A stretch of DNA of 64,000 bases from Aphelocoma coerulescens (Eukaryota; Chordata; Aves; Passeriformes; Corvidae): assembly GCF_041296385.1 (NCBI RefSeq), contig NC_091016.1:13617497-13681496 (forward strand). Reading direction: 5' to 3'. How positions within the stretch are numbered: the first letter of the stretch is position 1; each line of letters starts with the position of its first letter. Below are positions 29,601 through 38,600 of the stretch, one piece after another. Under the pieces are notes generated by a model that was not told the DNA's origin, ran no database searches, and saw only the letters and a program-made list of their open reading frames with translations. The translations under genes and the position numbers were made by a program.

Positions 29601-32600
29601 ATGTATCTATATAGGCTCCAAAGCCTCACAGTTAATTTATGTCAAGGTTTTCACTTGTATCTTTGCCCACAAAGGTTGGATTGAATATGAGCGTAATCAA
29701 TGAAAGACAAACAGATTCAGTCTCCACAAGGATATTTTACATAAGGTGGGGGGCAGGAGAGAGGAAACAAACCCTAGGAGATGGAGCTTTTTAAATATTT
29801 GTCCTGTTGGTAGTTCTTATTTGAAAAACCAGATGCAAGAGCGCTGCTCCCTGCAGTTGTCATTCAGATTAATCCACAAACCTTCCCTTTTAAAAGCACT
29901 ATCCAAGGCAAATCAGTCTGTCTGGGCCTGCCCCTATTCAAATCTCTTCCAGCTGCTGGTTCCCTCAGGAATTGCAGCACCTTTTCACAGGTAGAATAGC
30001 CAGATTTGCATATCTTCCCTCTCCTTTGCATATACTTCCCTCTCCTTACTTTATCTCATGCTAGCTCTGTCATTTGTGGTTTGTTTCTTGGTATTCAAAC
30101 ATCATGTGCAGTTTAATTACTGTATTTCCTGTCTGTCAGCAAGGTGCCATCAATTGGAGAGATGTCAAGAACAGCTAGAAAAAACAAAAGCTCATTTATT
30201 ACACTTCGAACAAAATAGAGCCACTCCAGGTGTCCTGGCAGGTCACTGCACTTTTTGTTTGACACCTGTCTGAGCCAGCAAACTTTGAGGGTAGCAAGAG
30301 CTAGACTTGATTGTGATGGAAAATGAAAAACATTCCCAGGTAATGAAATTCCAGGTAGTTCTGAGCTGTGGCTGCAGCCTGAGTGAAATGACATCTGTGT
30401 ATGGGAGAAATCATGGAATCATTTAGATTGGAAAAGACCTGTAAGATCAATCAAGTCCAGTTGTTTACCCAACACTGCCAAGGCCACCACTAAACCATGT
30501 CCCCAGGGCCACATCTACACGTCTTTTGAATACCTCCAGGGATGGTGACTCCACCACTTTCGTGGGCAGCCTGTTCCAAACCTGGACAACCCTTTCAGTG
30601 AAGAGATTATCCCTACTATCCAAACTAAACCTCCCCTGGTGCAACTTGAGATCACTTCCTCTTGTCCTGTTGCTTGTGGAAGAAGAGAGTGACCCCCTAC
30701 ATGGCTACACCCTCCTGTCAGGGAGTTGTAGAGAGCAGGAGGGTCCCTCTGAGCCTCCTTTTCTCCAGGCTGCGTGCCCCTGGCTCCCTCAGCTGCTCCT
30801 CATCAGACTTGTGCTCCAGACCCTTCTCTGGGCACACTCCAGCGCCTCAGTGTTGCAAGGGGCCCAAACTGAGCACACGTGGCTGTAATTACTGGGGTTG
30901 TTTAGGCGGTGCAGACAAGAGAAGGCTCTTGGCCCTCCTGCTGGGTGCAGGAATGCTTTCCTCCCAGCAGGCACAAGGAGGAGGTGTTGCTCTTTGGCTG
31001 TTCCAAGCATTCTGCTCCCTCACTGTTCTGTCTGCGCCAGGCCATCTGGGAACATTCTCACGGAAGGCAGGGGACAGTATGTGTGTCCAGCACCCTTTAC
31101 AGACCAAGTTTTTGATGGTCTGCCTCACAGTTAAACCTAACCTGAGCTAAATACCTGAGGAGCTTAGGCAGTGGGAGATACAGCTGCCTTTGGCTCACTG
31201 ATTCTACTTTAAAGTCCATGCACAGGTGTAAGAAAAGGTCTTGCTTTTCTGGAGAACACGAAGTGAATGTGAGGCAGTTTCAGCCCCTGATCTCTGTCAG
31301 CAGTGTAGGTTATGCCTCTCTCAGCTCAGGGGCCACACGTAGCTCTGGTTCAGTTGTAGTGCGAGGTCTGGATTGCTTTTCTGGCCCTGGATGCACCATT
31401 CTGGCAACCCAGAGTTGGGGGGGGTGGTCCATGGTGGCTCTGTGGGCCTGCATTTTGTGACTGACACCAGGCAACAGAGAAATTATTTCCCCTTTTTCCC
31501 CAAGGAAGGTTGAAATTTTGGGCTTGTTTCTTGTATTATCATGAAGAAAGACCTATGAAGCAGAATTACGCCCCTGCCCTCAGAAAAGTGGTCTTTATGA
31601 GGGAAATCCTCCGTGTTGCAGGCAAAAGCTGCAGGGCAGTCTTGTCACAATTTCTTCTGAATCTTCAGGTGTATGAGAAAGGGTCAGCTCTCTGTAACTT
31701 TTGCCTCCCAATGTCAACAGAGTGTTCTGTTCAAATATGAGCCCTGGGACTTCTGCTCTCCATTCAGTGCAGGAACTGGGGATAACAGCAGTGGCTTTAC
31801 TGCATCACCCAGGCCAGTCTGGAGTATCTGGTGTCTCAAGATGGGTGAGGAAGCAGAATTCCAGTGTAAGACAGAACATGCTGATAGCAGCTGTCTTAAC
31901 TGCCCAGAGGCTTTGCTGGCCTATGTGCTTTTAATGGTAACTTCTTTTCTCCTGGAAGTAAGTTAGGAAAGTCTAAACATGAATTGTCCACTATGCCTGG
32001 AATTCTTACAGGACTGGCTTTTCATCTTCTGTGCATCATTTCTTAAATCCAGTATTTCATAATGTTGCAAACATAGATTCAGTCACCTCAGCAGGAGGGA
32101 GTTTCAGTGCTTTCAAGTTTCCTTTAATATCAGCAGTGGAGAAGGTCAAGAGCCTGAGCAAAAACTTGTCATCTTGAAATTTTCCACTCTGGTTTTCCAT
32201 GTGGCTACTCTACTGAGGAAAACTAGTGAAACTCTGGAACTGGCCTTCATAATAACTTATTTAATCTTGCAAAATTCTTTTGATGATGTTTCTAAACTGT
32301 GGGGTTATGTAGTTGATAAAGAGTCAACATTCATTTTCACTGTCCTTTTTCTTACAGTATTTCAACTCTAGAAGTTGCCAATTAGTGCTTGGAGCCGGTG
32401 CATTACAAGTTGTTGGTTTGAAAACAATCACTACAAAAAACCTAGGTATGGATTTCTGTATTTTAAATTTTAAAGTGCCTGTTGAAAAACCCAAGTGCAG
32501 AAAAGCCCTAAATATCTGTGATAAGCTTTGTTTGAGTTCTGGGGCTGTGCATGGACACAGAGGGTGGTAAGACCTTGCCAAGTTACCTGTCTGGAGTGTA

Positions 32601-35600
32601 GTTTTAAACTTTCTCCTGAAATTAAGAGCCTTTGATTGATGGGTTTGAGCAGGTGTTTAAATTTACAGTTCCCATGTTTCAGGGTGAGAAACTGGTGAGA
32701 CTACCAGTCTGCATTTCCCTTTTGGAAAGGGGAACAGCCTGATGAGAAAGGGCTGAGAGGCTCTGGGCCACAGCTGGGTCAGGCTTTTGCTGCAGAATGT
32801 TTGGCCACTGTGGTGACCACACTGGCACCATTGAGTGTCCTGCTGGTGGCAGGTTTGCTGGCAGCAGCAAACTCCTGTTGGAGTTGGGAGAAGCCTGTTT
32901 TTTTGGGATCCTGTTGACCGTGCAGCAGGAGCAGGTTCCAGGCAGGTCAGTGCTGGCAGGGCAGGGTGTTTTGTACTCCACTGCAGAAGAAACACTGCTG
33001 CCTTGAGAATGTGGTTGCTGAGGTTAAGTAGCTGATGAGTCAGGTCCTTTGAGATCTCCCCGATGTCTGCATGTGCTCAGGGCTCACAATGTCGAGTAAA
33101 CACTCAAAGCCTCTTGTAAAATCAGTCCCATATCCCATCTTACCAAAGCTGGGTGTGAGTAGCCAGGTAACAGTCTGGCATCTTCACTGGGTGGGGGCTC
33201 CCAGGGAAACAAACATGTATCTATGTGCTTTTGCAATAGACAAAAGCTCACCATGGTAAGAAGCTGTGTCAGATCTATTATTTATGTCATACAGTCCATA
33301 CAGAAATGACTCTTCCTGTGTAACAACTACGTTATTTCTCTTCCTGCATTCACAGCCCTTTCTTCACGTTGCCTCCAGCTCATTGTACACTACATTCCCA
33401 TTATCAGGGCTCATTTTGAAGCTCGGCTGCAGCCGAAGCAGTTCAGCATGCTCAGGCATTTTGACCACATCACAAAGGTAATTCTTCTGGCAGTTTCTGA
33501 AAAGTGAAGTTCTGCATTTCGACTGTAGTCTGAAGAACATGAATGCCGCTAGAAAATGAAACCTGCTTTCTTCCCTTACAGGATTATCACGACCACATAG
33601 CTGAAATTTCAGCAAAGCTCGTTGCCATAATGGATAGCTTATTTGACAAACTATTATCCAAGGTAATGATTTATGGAAATAATTATACGCTCTCTAAATT
33701 GCAACTGGAGGTCTCATTGTATACAGCCTAGATGTTTCAAATGGAGGCTTAAACTTTCCTAACCAGGACTTGTTTGAATTTCTTTTAACTATATAGATGG
33801 AAAGCTCTGTGCTGTTCTCATGAATGTGTTTTGTGTTCACATTTGCCACCTGGGTGTCAGTCACCTTCACTCCCAGAAAAATGAAGTGTTTCCTTGGCTC
33901 CTTCAGCAGGAGCAGCAATGCTGTGGCTGGTGCAGATGCTCATCAGTTCAGGAACTGAAGTGCTCTCCTACCACTGACAGTTCTTGTCTGCAGCCAGGCT
34001 CAGCAGTTCCCATTTCCTGCTCTTTACAAGTAGGGAGGGTGGCATTTCCGGCAGCTGAGGGAATGGCAGGAAAGTGCTCAGGAGGAAGAGTTTTGGAGGG
34101 GAAGGACCAGCCCATCTGTTGGGCTGCAGGCCTGGGGACTGGAGGTCTGTGCTCAGCAGTTCCTGCTCTGGGGCAGCATGAGTAGCTGTCCCATGAAGTG
34201 CCCCTGATGTGCTTTGGTGTTTGAACAGTGGTGCAGTGTGGTCCTGGGCTGGATCTACTCCGACTCAGCTCAGGGTGGAACACACTGAGACACCTCCTTG
34301 GCCCACAGATACATAAAGTACATGACCCTTTAAAGCTTAGTGTGCTTTGGATCTTAGGGGTTTGGGGGAAAGAAGTAAGCTGTTTTGTGACACAAATAAA
34401 TTATTTTTTTAGTGACAGATTTGATTGATTGGCCTGGGCCAACCTCTTCCTTCAAGGAGCTCATGGGAAGCACGGGAGCACAGGTTGGGGACAGGCTGAT
34501 GAGAGCTGCCATGGGGCAGTTACAACAGGCAGCATTTCTGTCTTCCTTGCTGTTTCTTTTATTTTATTGTTACTTTTTGTTGTGCTTTTTCATTTCACCT
34601 GTTTCTTTGGTCTGTCAAATGGTGCTGCCTAAACTTAAGCAGGGTGGGGGGAAGCCAAAGCATTTGAATTGGGATTCCCCACTCCTGTTGTGTTTACTTT
34701 TTTAAAAAATGTGTTTATGATCTTCTCTAAAGACCAAAATGATCTGCTGGTTTTGGAGGTTTTTGTCCCCCATAAAAGTAGCTGTTTTGTTAAGTAACAT
34801 GGCTTTTTGGCCACTGTATCTCTTGAGAATAAAAGACAAATGCAAGAATTTACATTATTGATACTAAACAAGTGTAGCCCACAACAAAGGAGGAGCACAG
34901 TTTATGCTCTTGATGGCATTTAGTGAGAACCCATCCCTTACAGTCCCTCTATTTTCACAGCCCATTGTCCCTTTGGGAGCTGGCACAAGGTGTAAACTGA
35001 GGCTTTTCCTATCCTTTAGAGCTCCTGAAGGCTGAGTGACAGTGCTTGGCTCGCATGAATGCAGCCCACGGAGTCCAGGAGCAAAGGAGGATTGATTTAC
35101 TTCAATTCCTAGCACCCCCCATCATTTGGCTCATTTTGTTCCTAAAACAATGACATCTTGGCACTGAAGGCTGTGCAGAGCATAAGCCCAGGACATTTGG
35201 GTTTATGCTCTGCACATAGGCAGAGCATAAATACAGGCATGTCAGAAATAGGCATGTCAGTACAACCATGTCAGTGCGTTCCTGGGTTCAGGTGTTTGCG
35301 GTGTCCTGGGGATGAAGTGGTTGCCTGCTTTGAGGTGTGTGAATCTGCACAAGTGAGTTCCATGGCAGTGGGTGCCCAGCACACTTCAAACCCAGAAATT
35401 CCTGCTTTGTAGAGGAGATGAACAGTTGGTGCAGTGGACAGGGTGTTGACCTGGCACTGGGTAATATGAGCAAGTTACTTCTGCATTTCCAGGCTGTGCT
35501 TCCCCTGGGAGCGCCATGGCATGGGAGCTGTCCTCGCCCGGTGCCACTGAGACAAGGCAGTTCACAGCAGCATGGACACTTCCCAACAGCTATCTTTAGC

Positions 35601-38600
35601 AGGGAAACACAACAGGAGTGGGGTTATTGAACACTGGAAATAATAAAATTAACAAATGGGAAAGGCTTATTCGTTACCATGAATGGAAAAAAATCCAGTG
35701 TGAGTTGTGAGCTTCTCTTGGAACTTGCTGTCTTGTGACTGTTTGGACAGAAGAGCAGTGAGGTTTTTTTCTGATCCCTCATGGTATTAAAGCCGTTGAT
35801 CTCAGCTGCAGATAAAAATGTCCAGGAGAGCTTGGGATACTTCCTGGGGGCGTAGCTTTTCCCCATGCTGTTGAAGAGTTGTGTGTGGCTGTAATCATGC
35901 AACAGCCACCGCTGTAGCCTCCCAGTTCCCTCTGGCTTTACAACGTGCCGGGAAATTGGAAACAATTTCTTGCTTAACTTCCTTGTCTTGAGGCATGCTT
36001 GATCCTGCAAGTTGGGTGGTTGTTCCCTGGAACAGAAAGCATTATTTTTCTGCTACTTCTCCTGTCAGAATTAGGTCATTGGTTTGGTTTCTCCATAAAG
36101 ATGTTCTCAAAACTCCCCATTTCTTTCTTTCTCTTATGCTCAGACAAGCTTTGTTCTCTTTCACAATTCAGGCCCACATAAAAGCAGGCATCTTCTCCAA
36201 TCTGTTTGTAAATGCTGTAGTTACAACGATCTGGTTCTTTCCTGAATTGTGCAAGGCTCCGTGGGGAAGTGTCACCCTCCCAAAGGTGACCTGCCTACGT
36301 GTCACCCAGGCCTGGGATGGCACGGCCTCTCCACCTGGAACTGCAGAGCTGGCTTCACTGTTCCTGGGACAGGTTTTCAGTGTTTCTGAAATGCTGTTCA
36401 GATCTTCTCTATCCACAGTGGGGATATAAGAATTCTGTTCCCTTTGTAGCAAATCTCTTGCCATCTGGTGTTACCCAGTGCCTTGTTTCTTGGATTTCAG
36501 GCACTGGGAGAAGGGATGGTTTTTTACTTTGCTTTCCAACGTATTTCTGCAATGTTCTTGTGGGATTTTTTGTATGGTGATGTGGCTGGGGTTTTTTTAT
36601 GGCCAGTGATGAGATTTCAGGAGTTTCCATTTCTTTATGGTTTCCTTTCCTTGATTCTTCAGAAATTTGGATGTGTGTGACACAGACAAGCAGTTTTCTC
36701 TTGGGAAGTACTAAGGGGCACATTCCTCAGAGGCAGAAGTGCTTGTCTGTCATTGACTCATACCAGTCTGAAAGAGAGGGCCAGCTCACAGCCACGGGAC
36801 CTGCATCTGCAATTCCTGGCTGGATCAGATCATGCCCAGCCACCCTTTTAATTTGTGGTGTGCTAAATGGAACTTGATTCCTGACATTATTTAGCAAAGC
36901 AGAGCTCCAGGTGGCTGTTGGGAGCTCTCCTACATGAACCATTTTGAAGTGGCAGAAATGAGTTAACTGGTTGTGTGTTTATTTGCAGTATGAAGTGAAA
37001 GCCCCTGTTCCTTCAGCATGCTTCAGGAATATCTGCAAGCAAATGGCAAAGATGCATGAAGCTATATATGATCTCCTTCCTGAGGAGCAAACTCAGGTGA
37101 ATGTTATTTTTGAGCTTCATCTCACAGCTTGCTTGCAAATGTGCATGGACCTGGGAACAAGAGAGACTTTATCTGGGGAGAGGGGAATTCTTTTTTGAGT
37201 CCTGGTGAAACCCACACGTTAAAGGGCTTGGCAGCAGTCACATGGACAGCTTGGGCTGAGCTGAAGGAAGTATTCCAATGTGTAGGGAGAATGATGACAC
37301 ACGCAGAAAGAACAGATTTCAGGATTTTGAGCTGCCTTTTGATGTCTAGAGATGGCAATCCAGGAATTAGTGCTGAAATGCCTTGCAAATGGCAACATTT
37401 TGGGGTTTAAGTACAGCCCTCTGAGAGGACTGTTCTGTAACACTGCTCAGAATCAGTGGCTTCCAAAAGTCCCTAAATGGACTGTGCACCCAAACTGTAC
37501 CAGATGTGCTTTTGCAGGATTTTGCTGCAATCATTGCTACTGCAGAGTTGAAAATCTTAAGGACAGGAAGGACCGATCCAGTCCCTGAATACAAGAAGCT
37601 GTCATTTCTCTTTCACAGTAAATTAAATGGTCCCTTCTAGCACAGGAGAGATTTGTTATCTTCGAGGCTTAATACAAGTTGCTGGATACTTCAGACAACA
37701 GAGGAGAAAAGTTCACATTCCAAAGTGTCCTCTAAGTGGCACCCATAATGAGTGGGTGAGGGTGTCCTGTGTGTTACAGACTGTATGTGGCCAGAAAGGC
37801 GAGGCTGAAGCACTGGCAGGAGGAAGAATCACATGAGTTGCAAAAACAAAACCAAAAGTCAGTGACTGAGGGTGTTGGCAGTATGTTTCCCCTGTGGAGG
37901 CAGTGATGTGAGCACGGGCACAGTTCCTTACTCTGCTGCTGTGGTTTCTTCTAGATGTTGTTTTTACGAATTAACGCAAGCTACAAACTCCACCTGAAGA
38001 GGCAGCTGGCCCACCTCAATGTGGTCAACGATGGAGGGCCTCTGAATGGGTGAGTTGGGGCTCTTCTTTGACTGTTTAAATAAGCAGGCATTGACTTCTG
38101 CAAGAAAGTCGTGATTGCAGAATCACAGCTCCATGTTCTAGTATGTCCCATTTGTAGCTTTCTTACAGTAAAGGACATGACTTGTGCCATTCCACAGTAA
38201 CTAGGAATGCAATCCACTTGGTAACAGACTGGGAGCTGGACACTGTCCAACTGGAAACCTACTTGTAGGTGTCCTCAGCTCATGGATTGCTTTTTCTCCC
38301 TTTGTGTGACAGCAGCAGCCACAGTTTAATTAGCAGGAATTGTGTGATTCCTGAAGCAGTTTTGAAACGTGGATGGTGACTCATGGTGCTGGCAAAGTAA
38401 AAATAGGAGAAAGCAGCATTTCATCTGTGCAGTGGGCAGCTCTGCAGGGATGGTTTTTACAGCAGAACTAGATTTGAAAGAGTTTATGCTTACAGAGCTT
38501 TTCCCCTTCCCTGCCACAGCCCGACACCCCATCCCCAAACAGGTCAGGGGTACCTCTCCTGAGAGAGGGTTGCCTGGCTGTTCCCACCTCCCAGGAAAAG

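Noticed and set aside
30526..31150. Overlapping 120- and 162-codon + strand frames in VPS54 intron 16
   Set aside because: They begin inside the reverse-strand CR1 fragment at 30410-30888 and run into non-coding intron; repeat-derived chance frames.
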